This document shows positions 24,601 through 37,531 of a stretch of DNA of 64,000 nucleotides, piece after piece (position 1 is the first letter of the stretch; each line of letters opens with the position of its first letter). Source of the DNA: Actinostola sp. cb2023 (lineage: Eukaryota; Cnidaria; Anthozoa; Actiniaria; Actinostolidae); contig JAUJYZ010000509.1 in NCBI GenBank assembly GCA_033675265.1, positions 186,001 through 250,000 of the forward strand, read 5' to 3'. Below the pieces are notes generated by a model that saw only the letters and a list, made by a program, of their open reading frames with translations, searched no databases and was not told the DNA's origin. Made by a program: the position numbers and the translations under genes.

Positions 24601-26310
24601 TTTCGACGAAAAATCATTCACTAAAATTGAGATATCTCGAGAAATAAGTTACTAAACCACTTACTTTGCACATGCACGTGGACGGCCTCCCCCCTGGCAA
24701 CATACACCACATACATCTTTCCTATGAATTCGATGAACAAAAGTTGTTTATTTGAGAAAAGGTGAAACGTCGGTTGAAAAATCATATCTCCCTTATGTAT
24801 TGGAGGTGGGCGACCCTAATACCACCACAGGTTACTAACGCAGACTGTTCACATCGTGTGTGGAGCTTCGATAAATTAACATAAATTAAATGTGTTTTTT
24901 CGAAGATTTAACTTTGAGGGTCATTTTCACCCTTAAAACTACATCGATCGTAAATTGCGAAATATGTACTAAATTCTCTTTGAGAAGACCTTTCATATGA
25001 CGTATGGCTCGAGAAAATCGGCCCAGTCCTTCTCTTTCAAAAAGTGCCCCGAACATAGCCAATATTCGACTGCTAATAACTTCCGGTGCATTCATTCGAT
25101 TCCAGTCTCGCTCGGCCAAATGATGGGATGTATGTCGTAGTTCACGACATTTAAGTTTCAATTGAGTTATTGAGTTTTTTAACTTTTCACATAAATGGCC
25201 GTACCTCCGAGGAAACAGGTGATTTCAACGTTCCGATTGGTGCATTAGAAAGAGATTGACCATGCACTACTGATAGGCGTTGAGCGCGATTTTTCACTTC
25301 ACTTTTTCGGTGTGATAATCGACTTCAAAGGGTTTTTTAGCCGAAATCGGGAAAACTGCGATATCTCGAGAAGTAGTTTACTGATCGACGAAATTGAAAG
25401 GTTGACCTAGAAGCGCTACTCGAGCTCTACATCTTTTGCATACATATGCTTTTAGAATTCGGGGGGGGGAACATGCCTCAATGTGGGAAAAACGAGCCGT
25501 CATACCAAAATGTGACAATCTGCTGAGCTACGACCGTTTGAACATCGGATTTTTGACGGTGGCACTTAGAACAATTATATTGTAAAATACACACTTGTTT
25601 ACAACATTTCGTCGATGCGCAGTAGTCGACGTTACAGGCAATTCATGCGCGTACATGGGCATTGCAATGACCTTTGGACACAGTACATCATATGTCAGGT
25701 ACAATGTCACAGCTATTATGTTGACTAAGATATAGACCAATGAAAACCTCCCTTTTTTAACATTTTGAAAAGGTGCAATGACGTATGCCTATATTATGAA
25801 ATCGTCATAGAATGACGTAGGGGTCACGCAACACTAGGGTTTTGCCTCCCAGGGGGCATTGGACGTCACCGTGGTAACGGTAAGCATGTTTCAATTTTTA
25901 TCTCGTTCACTCCCACTTTTCTCCCTTTCACTTCCATTTCGATCCCGAAATGAAAGTGGCTTTGGGGACCTAAGGGGTAACACCAACTTTTGGGCGGGGT
26001 GGTTTAACACCATGTTTGTTCATTGTTCTGTTATCGCCCGCCGGCGTTTTGCACCTGGCGGCGGCCATCTTGGCCGCCATCTTGGCCGCCATCTTGGCCG
26101 CCATCTTGTGCCATGTATGGACATTGTGCCCATACATGGAATTAACTCTAGAATACACGTGATAACAGCACAATAGCTGACCATGATGTATGCCAAAGTT
26201 GTAGAGCGCGTGACGACACACATGATATTTGCATAAATTTGCATATTTTATGAATATGGACGTCTTATGTGCCATAACCAACGTTTTAATGTCTATAAAT
26301 ATTAGTAATC
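21609..26310. other. Long non-coding flank upstream of YR gene 1
   Basis: 4.7 kb without a convincing gene. AT-rich, weakly repetitive; phrases such as GGTAACCAAGCCT, TTTTTTGCAGGTTTTTTT and CATATATG..CAGAAATTC recur here and in the region after YR gene 1. Scattered ORFs are short and unlike proteins. Most likely the non-coding body of the tyrosine-recombinase element. Confidence 0.5.
26061..26108 (+). promoter_or_regulatory. Tandem YY1-like sites upstream of YR gene 1
   Basis: Three perfect head-to-tail copies of GCCGCCATCTTG (at 26073, 26085 and 26097) preceded by one imperfect copy at 26061. This is the animal YY1 binding consensus, about 200-250 bases ahead of the YR start codon, where a promoter would be. 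Seen directly; use as a promoter element is inference. Confidence 0.5.
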
Positions 26311-29167
26311 ATGGCATCGTTCAACTATGAAGTAGATCATGTGGACAAAGACGTATATTCATGGCTTATCACAGAGATAGGACTTGTCAGAGAGGCACAG
26401 GCGCCGTCCCTAGAGCATGCACTCGTCCAGGTAACTATTATCAATGCCATTATTTTAACATTATATAACAATGATAGTTGTAATAATCCTTACTATATTT
26501 TATTACAGATCCATCAACATCTGCAGCTAACTAAGTCACATAGCGGAGACAGGCTGCCATTCATCCCAATGGTGCCCTCGCAAGACTACCAGAAAATGGT
26601 TCGGGTTAGCCTAGTCCAACTAGGGCATAAGCTGGTGGCCCTCGACGCCAATAACAAGTCTGAGACAAAGAAACTAAAAGAACAGCTGGTTACTGTCGAA
26701 GAGGCCAACAAATCGCTAAGGCTCCGCTTGAGGGCTGAGGAGGAGAGAAGGGCAGAAGAAGAAGAAGAAGTGGCTAGAAAAAAGGAACAAGAGAACAAAG
26801 AAAACGCGCAAGGAAAGTCCACTTGTCCTGTCTGTGCCAAAGGCGTATATAAACTCAGACGCCACTTGCTATCAAGGATACATAAGTGGACCATCAAGAA
26901 GTACAACGACTATCTTTTGAACAGCAGCTCACCGTCCCAAACCCTTCCAAAGAAAAAATGTCCCGTGGATGATTGTATATGGATTGGAAGACGCCTGGAT
27001 ATGCACCTTCCCGGCAAAGATCACAAAATCAAGAAAGGAAGTGACGAGTTTGAGCGACTGATGAGGAAGGAAAGAAATGAACGAAGGGAGGCGAAGAAGA
27101 GGGAAGAGCAGATTTTGGTAAATTTGGCCCCAACAGAGGAAGGTTAGTATGATATTATTATTCATGTGGTAGAGTTTACTTTTAAAAATGTTTGATTACA
27201 CGGTACAGAAGAGGACGAACGTCAGGACCAGAGAGTGGAACACCCGATCATCGCAAGAGAAGGCGAAGAGGAAGAAGAGGAAGACAAAGAGGAACAAGAC
27301 GAAGGGGAACAAGATGAAGGGGAAGAAAGCGAAGAGGAAGAAGACGACGAAGAAGAAGACGAAGGGGAAGAAGACGAAGAGGAAGAAGACGAAGGGGAAA
27401 AAGACGAAGAGGAAGAAGACGAAGGGGAAGAAGACGAAGAGGAAGAAGAAGACGAAGACGAAGGGGAAGAAGATGAAGAGGAAGAAGACGAAGTGGACGA
27501 AGAGAACGGTAGGTCTTTTGTTTGTATTAAACACACCAGTATTAACTTAGAATAAATGATACTATGTATGTTCCATATCATCTATGTACAGAGGACAGTG
27601 CTGATGACCGGCCACTGGATGAATATCGTGCCAAGTTTACCTCGAGTTACCAGCCTTCGTCAACGCTGATGGCCCTATTGAAAGCGTGGGCAAAGCACCT
27701 GGGATCGGTCCACGGGGGATCAAAATCAGAAAAATCAATCCAATACGTGACGCACTACCTCGAACGCATCTCGTCGAGTGTGGGCGGTCTAAACTGCACT
27801 CTTTCCATCCTCCTTGACAAGGACAGAGTGTACAGCAAATTCTTTAAGCTCGATTTAGAGGAGAGAGCAAGTGATCCTTCGAAGGGCTTGAGTTGTAACA
27901 CCCTGACGGCATACACATACAGTTTTGAACAATTCCTCATATTCTGTGAGGGATTTCTCCATGACCACATCTCTGACGAGAGAAAAAATCAACTCAAAGT
28001 GTCACTGAAAGCCATCCAATCCTGGCGTGACTGTTGGAAGAAAGAGAAACGGAAACAAAATGACCAGCGACAATGGAAGTCCATCCAAACTCTAGTCACC
28101 CCAGCTGAAATTAAGGAGATGAAGCACTCTCAGCATGTCTCAGAACTCCAAGTGGCCTGTGACACCAGTGCCATAGCAAGGCCAATGTTCTTCACGTGCC
28201 TAGAAATTCGAAACTGGCTAATATTCTCCATCAATGTGGAAAACTTTAATAGGGCTGGAATATGCTCTACCATGACGCTGGCAGGTAAGCATTCAATTTT
28301 AAACTTGATATCGTTTATACTCTTGAAATAATAATTTAGTGCTCATTTTATGACTTAATAGAGTTTCACGATGCCAAGAAATTAACAGACTCGTATGCCA
28401 TCCACGTGTCGGACCACAAAACTGCCGGATCTTATGGTGGAGCGATCATGAACATCTCATTTTCTCTCTTCAAATACATCCAATTGTACGTCGATCAAAT
28501 CAGAAAGCGATTCCTTGGCAGCCAAGAAGAAAGGTTCTTATTCCTTACTACAGGAGGAGAACAGCTGGCGAGCGAACAGATTCATCAGTGTTTAAAGGGC
28601 TTCGCGAAAAGAACGAACGTTCTTAAAGAAGAAACACTCAAAAGCTTTTCTTCAACAATGTTGAGAAAGGCACTCGTGACCAACACGAGAGAGATGTCTT
28701 CTCCCCAGAAAAACGACTTTGCCACGATGATGTCACATCGACGTTCAACTGCAGATCGGAACTACAGCATCATAGACAAACTCAAGCGGACGGCCAGCGC
28801 CCATCAATTGGCGAATGAGGTAATAGAAGGCCCCTCAAGTAAAAAGGCCAATACCGACGATGGCGAACTCTCCAACATCGAGTCTCGCGCCGACACTAAC
28901 AGCACGAACACCATTCCCCCTTCCATCAATGTATTGAACAAGGGAAGCGGCGTAGTAAAGATGAGGAAGGGCTGGAATGAAGATGATGTGAAAGCCATCG
29001 CACAAGAATGCCACAGCCTATTTTCGAGTACATCAAAGGACTCTGGCTCCAAAGAAGCAATCTTCCGTTACATATCCAAAAACAAGATCCTGAAGAAAAT
29101 TGCAGATAGCGAAGGCTGGAACAGAGTCTTCGAGAAAATCAAGACCATCAGAAGGTCATCTCTCTGA
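26311..29167 (+). CDS. Crypton-like tyrosine recombinase with zinc fingers (copy 1)
   Basis: Five exons with GT-AG borders and matching phases: 26311-26430, 26509-27142, 27209-27508, 27592-28285, 28362-29167. Order of parts: amino-terminal helical region, coiled Glu/Arg stretch, two C2H2-like fingers (CPVC...H...H; CPVDDC...H...H), a long Glu/Asp tract (exon 3), a core-binding helical region and a tyrosine-recombinase catalytic domain. Catalytic residues can be followed: Arg at 28251 (NRAG), Lys at 28418 (HKT), Arg in 'TNTR' near 28690, His at 28736 (MSHR) and Tyr at 28762 (RNYS). A basic carboxy end (WNEDD...WNRVFEKIK) resembles a DNA-binding tail. The enzyme would cut and join DNA site-specifically. 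All key residues and all frames are intact, so it may be active. Crypton is my best family match; a related YR family is possible. Confidence 0.75.
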
Positions 29168-29524
29168 TGAGTTAATATATCAGATACATGTATATAGACC
29201 GTTAGGATAATGTTGCATTATAAAAAAAAAGAAAAACCAAAACCAAAAAATATATAAATATATAACCTGTTCACATTAGATGCATCTTTGTAAATATTGC
29301 AGCGAGACATTGTTAATATTCTAAATTGTAAATATACTGTACAAATTCTAAATATACTGTACATATTGTAAATGTTATGTACATATTGTAAATATACTGT
29401 ACATATTGTAACTTATTGTGCTAAGCACTTACCCTCTTGTCTCAAAGGCAAGGGTCTTCAATAATAAAATATATAAGTTAACGCCCTAGGCGACCTCAGC
29501 CTCTTGGAGGGCTCACATTGTGGG

Positions 29525-29545
29525 CTGGTGGTTCGACTCCACCAG
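29525..29545 (+). other. tRNA T-arm / box-B-like motif after YR gene 1
   Basis: GGTTCGACTCC (29530-29540) within a perfect stem CTGGTG...CACCAG. No matching acceptor, D-arm or anticodon arm is found, so it is not a tRNA gene. The same motif and some flanking bases follow YR gene 2 at 38043-38063. Confidence 0.5.
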
Positions 29546-31729
29546 GGTTCATGCGCCAATATATGGGCACCAGCTTATAACGGGGTGCCACCAAAGTGCA
29601 CTTCTTCTTCGGAAATTATTTCGAGTACAAGGCTCGGTTACCAAGTTATGATGGCCCAAACATGACCCAAAATGAACATTGAAACCGATATTTGAAGGTG
29701 TTTCCGACGCAATGTCTGATACATATGTATGGCAATATGATACAACTGCTTACGCTCTACAACTTGGCTATACATCATGGTCAGCCAAAGTGGCAATACA
29801 AAGCTGTACTCAGGTATCACGGTGGCACTTAGACAATATTTTAAGCTAGTTTTTCATACCAGACTGGAATTCAATGAATTTCAATTCTGTAAGTGGTGTG
29901 ATGTTCAGTAATAGAAGGCCTTTCCAACAAGCTATAGTATGACGTCATCGGACCACGCCTTCATGTAGAAATGGCAAAAATCCATGGGATGGGACCGGCA
30001 ATTTATCCGACGATATTTTCAAGGGCCATTTTCTCCATGATTTAAAATAACTAGACCTTAGCTTTTCTAGTATGTTATGTGTCATGAAGCGTAGCTTTTT
30101 TTCATGTAGATCATTTTTAAGAATTATGAATATTAATTTTTTTATTGATTTTTTTGAATTTAAAAAAAAAATTTTGAAAAATCTGAAAAAAATTCCAAAT
30201 AATTTTTGTATCCAATCTGTTAACGTAAGGTTGTTTATCGTATGACAAAGATCATTTATTATATATATCTCCTTTGGCAATTCTAACGGCTTCATGGAGA
30301 AAAATGATAGGGAAAAAGTCGCGGTGGAATTGCCGGTTCGATTTTTCGAACTTTGGTCAACTTGTACTCACTATTCCGGCTAGGGAATTCAATGAAAATT
30401 CGCGAGTTAATATATGATGTAGACACGTTATTGCTACGTCACATGCAACCCTCTAGAAGTTCCCATGTTAAAACCCTGATTTTAGCGCGATTTTTAAAAA
30501 AAGTCAAAATTCGACGGTTTTTCGCCAATGACGTCACGAGATTTTAATATATGCATACCAAACTTCGCGTGTAGGTGCACCATGACGGCGCACACTTAAC
30601 GTACAAGTGAGATCTACTACCCTGCAAACGCTGAGGAGATATGATTTTTTTTTTTAAATTGGTGAAAAATCCAAAAAAATAATAATTTTTTTAATTAATT
30701 TTTTGGCACGGAGTCCTGAGAGTATGCTAACGGTCTTAGAAGTGGAGATTTCCAAAACCTGAATTTAATATGGATGTTCGAATAGTCAAACTTTGAAAAT
30801 CGGTATCTCCTTCAATTTTCAACCAATCACCTCGTGCTGCCACATATTGATAGACATCCACGAGCTGTCTAATATACGTGAAGTAACCAGAGATCCAGTT
30901 GATATTTATATGCGTAATACAATTTGAATGTTTTCGACCCTTGAAATTTAATTTATTCCAACCATATTCCTACACGTGCCTTATGTTAATTAGGGCTACG
31001 CCTTCCCAAAAACAAATTTCGAAAAAGTTAAATCTCCAATTTTATATATATGCCAAATTTGTAAAATCTATAAAATATTCGGATTTAGAGTTTTGGGTCA
31101 GCGGTTGCTGCCATGGTACGTAAACCATCTCGGTCAACATCATATATGGAACTCCCACAGGATTAAGGCATTATTTTTCAAATTGGAACGAAAACCGTTT
31201 TTTCAAGTAGAGGGTACTTTTTCGACCCTAGGGTACCCCCCCCCCCCCCCCCCCCCCCGACCAAACACGCGCTGGCTGGAATTGTTCCTTTCGATGCATA
31301 GTATACATCTGTCGAGTCAGAGTTAGAATTACCCAACCAGAAAAAAAGTTATGATCGTTTCAAAAGTACATTTTTGCCTACTTTGGTCCACTGTAGCTGG
31401 GTAACCAAGCCTTTAACCCTGGCAAGTCTCTAGTCTGGAATAGTATGGACGGTGGACTATCCAACCATCATAAGGCGCATTCCAGGTTAAGCGAATATCC
31501 TGAGATATTCGACCTCAAACTTCGATTTTTGAAGAGTGACACTTAGGAACTTTTTTCAAATTTTTTAATCGAAGTACCGACTTTTGGGCTAGCTCTGCGT
31601 CCTTTCGTTATACTTTCTGGAACTCATATAAATAGCCTATGTAGGGCAGTATGTGGGCTTAGTTTACATTTGACACGGTTTTCTTTGTTATTCATAGGGC
31701 TTTATCTCCGGTATTGACCGGTTGAACAA

Positions 31730-31845
31730 TAGAATATAATTGAATTGCTCATTATGAATTCACCGGGATGTATCCATATACAGCCCTGCGTTGTATATGG
31801 ATACATCCCGGTGAATTCATAATGAGCAAATGCTATTCAATTCTA
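31730..31845. mobile_element. Hairpin MITE
   Basis: Almost perfect palindrome of about 116 bases; arms contain TCATTATGAATTCACCGGGA and meet at a 4-6 base loop near 31783. No ORF. Confidence 0.65.
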
Positions 31846-31955
31846 CTCATAGTATTCATGCTATTCATAGTATTCATGCTAAATAACACTCCAAAAAATA
31901 CCAAAAAATGCCTCAGATTGCTTCTTGCGAAAACCTTGTCAAATGTAAACTAAGT

Positions 31956-32056
31956 CAGATAAATACCTCGAATGTCGGCAATAAGCCTATAAATCCCTCG
32001 GCCTACGGCCCTCGGGATTTATATGGCTTATTGCCTCCGTTCTCGGTATTTATCTC
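31956..32056. mobile_element. Hairpin MITE
   Basis: Palindrome with arms around AGATAAATACC...GGCAATAAGCC and loop CGGCCTACGGCC. About 100 bases. Confidence 0.55.
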
Positions 32057-33120
32057 TTACATACCACAGCAGAAATTTAGAGCTTGTAGCTTATAAGCGT
32101 CTATGATTTTATGGGTGCTAAACTTCGTCACCATCACTTCCGGTGACCACAAAATGACTTCCTGTTTATTTGAAAAATAGGTAATATTCTTTAAAATATT
32201 GAGTATTAACTGGAACTAGGTCATCTTCACTCAGCCTATAACATATTGTAGTTACTTAATTATGGTATGAATAAAAAAAATAATTATGCAAATCCAATTT
32301 TTTTATCGATTTTTTTCCTATAAATAGAAAAAAATCGTTCAAATATTTACATTTTGGTATTTGTGTCAGCTATATACGGTATGCTTCTACGGACATGACG
32401 AGCAATATGCTAGAATATTTTAGTATTTTTCACTTCAAATCCAAGGGTATACTAGGAATATACAAGTTTTCTAGTAGAGGGTACATTTTTGGCCCGAAGG
32501 TGGCCCTTCTGGAATATGACTATGCCCTATGGGATTGTTGTACTAGATGCAGGGAGGCCAACTGTGCAATCGGATTTGCAATAAATTGTCTACAAAAAAA
32601 GTTACAGTAGGTTGAATAGTCAATCTGGGCCATGTTTGCACCTTTGTAACTTTGTAACCAAGCCTGTACATCGCAATGCTCTCTAAGCCTATATACTAGA
32701 CACGATGTGCTAGTCAACCATTGCTAAGATGTTTCCAAATAATGAGATTGTCGTGAGAAAATGGCTCTCAAACTTGACTTTCTCAAGGTGGCAATTTTGA
32801 ACTAAAAATCGAAGTACCGATATTTGGGCTATCACTGTACACTGTGCTTACTATTTGTGAAGCTGGTATACATAGCCGTTGTAGAGCAGTATGTGGGCAT
32901 GCCACATTCAAAGATTGGACGTTGTATCTTATAAGCTTCTATGACTTTATTGGCAGTAAACTTCGTCACCATCACTTCCAGTGACCAAAAAATGACTTCC
33001 TGTTGACAAAAAAAATAAATAATGAATATCCTGTAAGATATTGAGTATTCTGTCAAACTAGCTGATCTTCATACAATATATGACGCATTGACGGTGCTTA
33101 ATCATGGTATGAACTAATTA

Positions 33121-33305
33121 ACAAATTTACGATAGTTTCGCGTGGTATGTCCTCTTATTTACCACGGTTGGCGTCATCGAATCGTCAAAATTGTTGTGGA
33201 TTCACGAGGCGTAGCCGAGTGGATCCACTTAACAATTTTGACGATGAGATGGCGCCAACCGTGGTAAATAAGAGGACATACCACAAGAAACTATCGTAAA
33301 TTTGT
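33121..33305. mobile_element. Hairpin MITE
   Basis: Palindrome of about 185 bases; outer arms ACAAATTTACGATAGTTTC and GGTATGTCCTCTTATTTACC and their mirrors. A related single arm lies at 33408-33442. Confidence 0.65.
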
Positions 33306-34665
33306 TTTTTACCACAACAGACGGAGAAAACATCCGAAAACGCCAAGAAATTTTGAAAGAAAAACTGATTCAAGCGCGCGCTAGCTCCGTGCGCGAGCGA
33401 ACACGCAATTGCCGTGGTATGTACTCTTATTTACCACGGCTCTAAGCCAATCAGAGAGCGAGAAACTGACTAGTTGTGGTAAAAAAAAATATTTATGCAA
33501 ATGTTAATATTTTATTGATTTTATGACTGAAAATAGCGAAAAAATCTGTCAAATATTTGCATTTAACTAAATTTAGATACATCTTCGTTGTTATATAGAA
33601 CTAATCGAGTGTAATAATACTACGTTTCCAGTTTGTTAATTACTCTCTCTGAAAAGTTGTTATTGGCGAATATATAAAGTTTTTTGGACAGCCAATCACA
33701 AGCCAGCATTTAAGTGTACGGTCTCAATCCTCTGATATCATGTGTGTTATATGATGTTGCATCTTTGGCATCATTATCATAGACTTAGATTGAATCATTA
33801 CGAAATAAAGTACAAAATACCAGATTTACAAGTGATGGGTTACCTGTGTTCTGCACTCCATGAGGTAAGTGGCCATTTTTTTTAATCCTTTAATCTTCGC
33901 GCGCTTTCTCCTTTTCTATGTATTGTCTTGCAAAACAAAGTGACGTTCCTAGTATGTAAGTCGCAGACGACCTGTTTGAAAATTTTAGAGGGCATGGATT
34001 CCATCCCATCATGCTGTGCGCGACTGTTTTTGTACACTTGCATCGATCGTGTTTTTTTTGTGTGTGTGTTTTGGGCATGGTTTGACGGTTAATAGCTAGG
34101 TAAGCGAGCACTATATCAAGAACTCTTTAGTACCAAAAAATTCTACAGTCCATGGGCTATTCAAAAGTAGTATAACCGATGTCCGGTTATCTAACCTAGC
34201 TCTAGCGCAAAAAGTTAAAATTTAATGAAATATTCGGGGGAAAAAAAAAAAAAATTAAAATTATCATCGATCGTTTGGTGGTTGCGCAGTCATTTTCGTT
34301 GTCTGATTTACATGCGTACTGTATAGCATTATGGTTACGCGATCCAAGCGATGCCACTGCAGTACTAAATTGGGTATGAATTAATTAAGGTGGCTCGTCA
34401 CCCTTAGAAATACTTTGCAACATTGACTGTCACTTTTCTTCGAAATTGCCCCAGTAACTTACCAATATTTTGCAAGTGTTAAATAGGGCACATGCCCTTG
34501 TACAACTTTCACATACATCTGCGTCTGGAATTCGGGGGGGAACATGCCTTTATTTTGGGAAAACCGAGTGTGTTTTACTGTTTTGGGGCATGTTTGACGG
34601 TTAACAGCTTGGTCACCATTAGTCAGTGATAAGTTACACTTATTGTTGACTTTTTATCTTTCAGT

Positions 34666-37531
34666 ATGGCGTTCTTTGATTACAGCAAACCGCACACGGA
34701 TCATGAGCTCTATGACCACACGGTGGCCGAAATCTCGGTCCTCAGGACCATCGGCATCCCCGACATGGAGGCGTGTCTGAACACTTTTCAGTCCTCCCTT
34801 AACGAGAAACACATGAGAACGGATCGCCAAAGGATGGCCTGGATTCCTGCAATACCCACAGAGGAAGTTGTATCCGAAATCAAAGTCAACATGCTAAGGA
34901 GTTGCGAGAAAATTTGTTCCGCCCTTAGAGCGGAAGGCGTCAGTTCCGTATCAACTTCACAGGAGGGTAATACTTTCCTCAGAGAATCAGGGCTGTGCCC
35001 CAAATGTGGCAAGCAGGTGGCGCACCTCAAGGCGCACCTGACGAGTCAAACCCACGATTGGTCGGTGCAACGGTACGAGAATTATAAAGACACCAAATTC
35101 AGAATGGACATACGCCCTCAGAAAAAGTGCAACAAGGTAGTACCAATATGTTATATCAATGGCAATGTTGATTTTTACCGATCTATCGATGTATCTATCT
35201 ATTTATCTATCTGCCTATCTATCTATCTAAGGACGATTGCATCTGGACGGGAGTGCGACTCGACATGCACCTTAAGTCGAGACACAAACTCTCAGCTAAG
35301 TCAGAAGAATACAGGACACTGTTGAAAGAGGGACGTCCTTCGGGCCCTTCTGAAACACAGACCAAAAGCCAGGTAATGATTACGCCAGTATTGATAATAG
35401 TCGTCAAACGTAACATTAACAGGGATGCCTTTTCCTTCCCAAAGATCGCCTGCGGCCCTTCCACGATCGCTACGCCACCATCTAACTCAGAATCCGCGGC
35501 CGCACAATCTCCTGTGGTGACACAATTGTCAAGAAAGCGAAAGGTAGATCTGCTAATTTCTTCAGGGGATGATTCTCCCATCGGAAACAAGGTTAGTATT
35601 CATCGGTATACTGCATGTACCATTCTTTTCCTATCTAACTTTAATCTTTTTTTATAGTATGCGCAAGTGAAAGGCAAAATGGTGCGACTCAATCGACCAA
35701 GAATAGCATCCGACACCTCAGACTCAGGAGAGGAGGGGCAGTTCAGCGATGACGGTGATGATAGTGACAAGGTCAGTGGATTTTATGAGCGAGAGATCAC
35801 TATTCTTATTCACTGTTCTTATTCGCTTTCAACTGATATTGATCATTCATCCATTGATTTTCATTCTGTGACAAACAGGATGAACAGGAAGGTGGAAGAG
35901 ATGAAGAGAAAACCGAGAGTGCCTCCAGAGACAAGGAAGAGCGGGAGGAAGGTGGAGATGACCAGGAAGAGATGAGTGCCTCAGGAGAAGAGGAAGAGCC
36001 GGAGGTACTGCTCTATTTCTAATTCTTTCAAATGATGTTGATCATTCATCCATTGATTTTCATTCTGTGACAAACAGGATGAACAGGAAGGTCAAGGAGA
36101 GGAAGAGAAAGACAAGAGTGCCTCCAGAGACGAGGAAGCGCGGGAGGTACTGCTATATTTCTAATTCTTTCAAATTATTGAGATCGTTCGTTGAATCCAA
36201 TTTGTATGTCATAAACAGGATGGAAATCAAGCAAGGGGTAAATACGGCCCCAGCTGCAAAGCCAAGAACGTAATTGAGTTGCTCATAAAGGGCTGGAACC
36301 GACATTTGAGCAGCCCAAGCTCTTTGCACAATATGTCAAGCAAAGTTGCAAGCTTGCAACCGAGGTACGAAACATCTTAGTTATGCCCTCACAGGGATAA
36401 TTGTACTTATGACTGGGCCTTATATTGCAGGTACAAACAGCTGTCCATACAATTATAACGGTCGTTCCAGGGTGGAGGGAGTCAATAAAGAAATTGAGAA
36501 GGGCGCAAACCTCCCAGCGACAATGGGAGGAACGCAAGCATTTGGTGACCCCCGAAGACATAATCAAAATGAAGGAAAGTTCTCACGCCAAGTACTGTCT
36601 AAAAATTCTGAGAGGGGTAAGGGAAGATCCCTATACACTGGAAGAGGCAGTGGACTGCAGGAACTACCTCCTCTTCAAGATCTCCATCGAAAATGGAAAC
36701 AGATCTGGCCCACTCGATAGTATGACAATCTACGACCTCAGGCAAAGCGAGAAGGTCAAAGACAAGAGGGTGGTACACATAGCCTCCCACAAGACCACCG
36801 TGGCTTATGGGGGGGCCCTGGTCAACATGTCAGAAGCCCTGTATGGTGACATATGGCGTTACATTCGTGGCGCGCGACTAGTGTTCATCAAAGAAAGTAT
36901 AATTGTTCCCAACGTGTTTCTTGGCCAGTACGGCAATCCATTGGGATCATCATACATCCACCGGGCTTTGAAAGCCTTTGCCGTGAAGACATTTGTTCTA
37001 GATGACGATGTCTTAGACAAATTCTGCTCAACCATGGTCAGAAAAGTTTGTGTGACCAACACCAGGGGTAAAACCCAACAAGAAAAGGCGGAGATCGCAA
37101 CACTAATGGGGCATTCCGCTCCAACGGCGGAGAGATACTATTCTCTCCAAAACAAAATAGATCAATGTGCGAGCGCTCATGACGCGGTGAGAAACCTCTT
37201 TGGATCACCAGCCAAAAAGCCTGAGGAGTCGGAGAGTGTCGAGCAGGGTGATGAGAAAGCGAGTGTTGTCGCCAGTACCAACACGGTGCCACCATCCCCA
37301 GACGTGAAGCCCTCATCATTCATGTGCAGAAGAAAATGGGGCAAACAAGACGAAGAAGATATACTAAAGCACGCTGTTGCTATAATAACTGGTTTGGTCG
37401 GTGGCGAGAGGTCCAACATCGACAGGGCCATCCAAAAGTCCCCCTTCCTGACTGTGCTTGTGGCGCGCGAAGGATATGATCGGGTATTTGAAAAAATAAA
37501 GAGCATGCGTCGCAAGTATCTCTCTTCCTAA
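34666..37531 (+). pseudogene. Crypton-like tyrosine recombinase with zinc fingers (copy 2, probably defective)
   Basis: Homologous to copy 1. Exons visible: 34666-35136, 35232-35372, 35445-35591, 35658-35771, 35879-36005, 36078-36146, 36220-36364 and 36431-37531. Fingers: CPKC...H...H and KKCNK/DDC...H...H, the latter split by an intron with a (TATC)n tract. Catalytic residues Arg 36701 (NRSG), Lys 36791 (HKT), His 37112 (GHS) and Tyr near 37139 (RYYS) are kept. Compared with copy 1, about 75-80 residues of the core-binding region are missing between 36364 and 36431, and the phases across that junction do not match. Two acidic exons with their introns (35835-36005 and 36036-36146) are tandem copies of one another. 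Probably not functional unless spliced differently. Confidence 0.7.

Larger units (their letters stand above)
29168..34665. other. Non-coding region between the two YR genes, with hairpin MITEs
   Basis: 5.5 kb with no gene. Starts with an AT-rich 3' region with repeated ACATATTGTAAAT blocks (29290-29420) and a tRNA-T-arm-like motif at 29525-29545. Further on there are repeated GTAACCAAGCC phrases, a C run at 31239-31258, and strong hairpins at 31730-31845, 31956-32056 and 33121-33305 (listed separately). Text at 30335-30540 is shared with the tandem repeat at 38130-38640. Confidence 0.6.

Noticed and set aside
27188..27581. Lys-rich, Phe-rich and Ser-rich ORFs overlapping the GAA-rich tract
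   Set aside because: Shadows of the acidic exon 3 (27209-27508) of YR gene 1 in other frames.
29483..29555. Possible tRNA gene around the GGTTCGACTCC motif
   Set aside because: Only the T-arm can be folded; no acceptor stem, D-arm or anticodon arm of proper length could be placed at this site or at 38048.
31239..31258. Run of about 20 C as a functional G-quadruplex
   Set aside because: A plain homopolymer whose length is unreliable; no further support.
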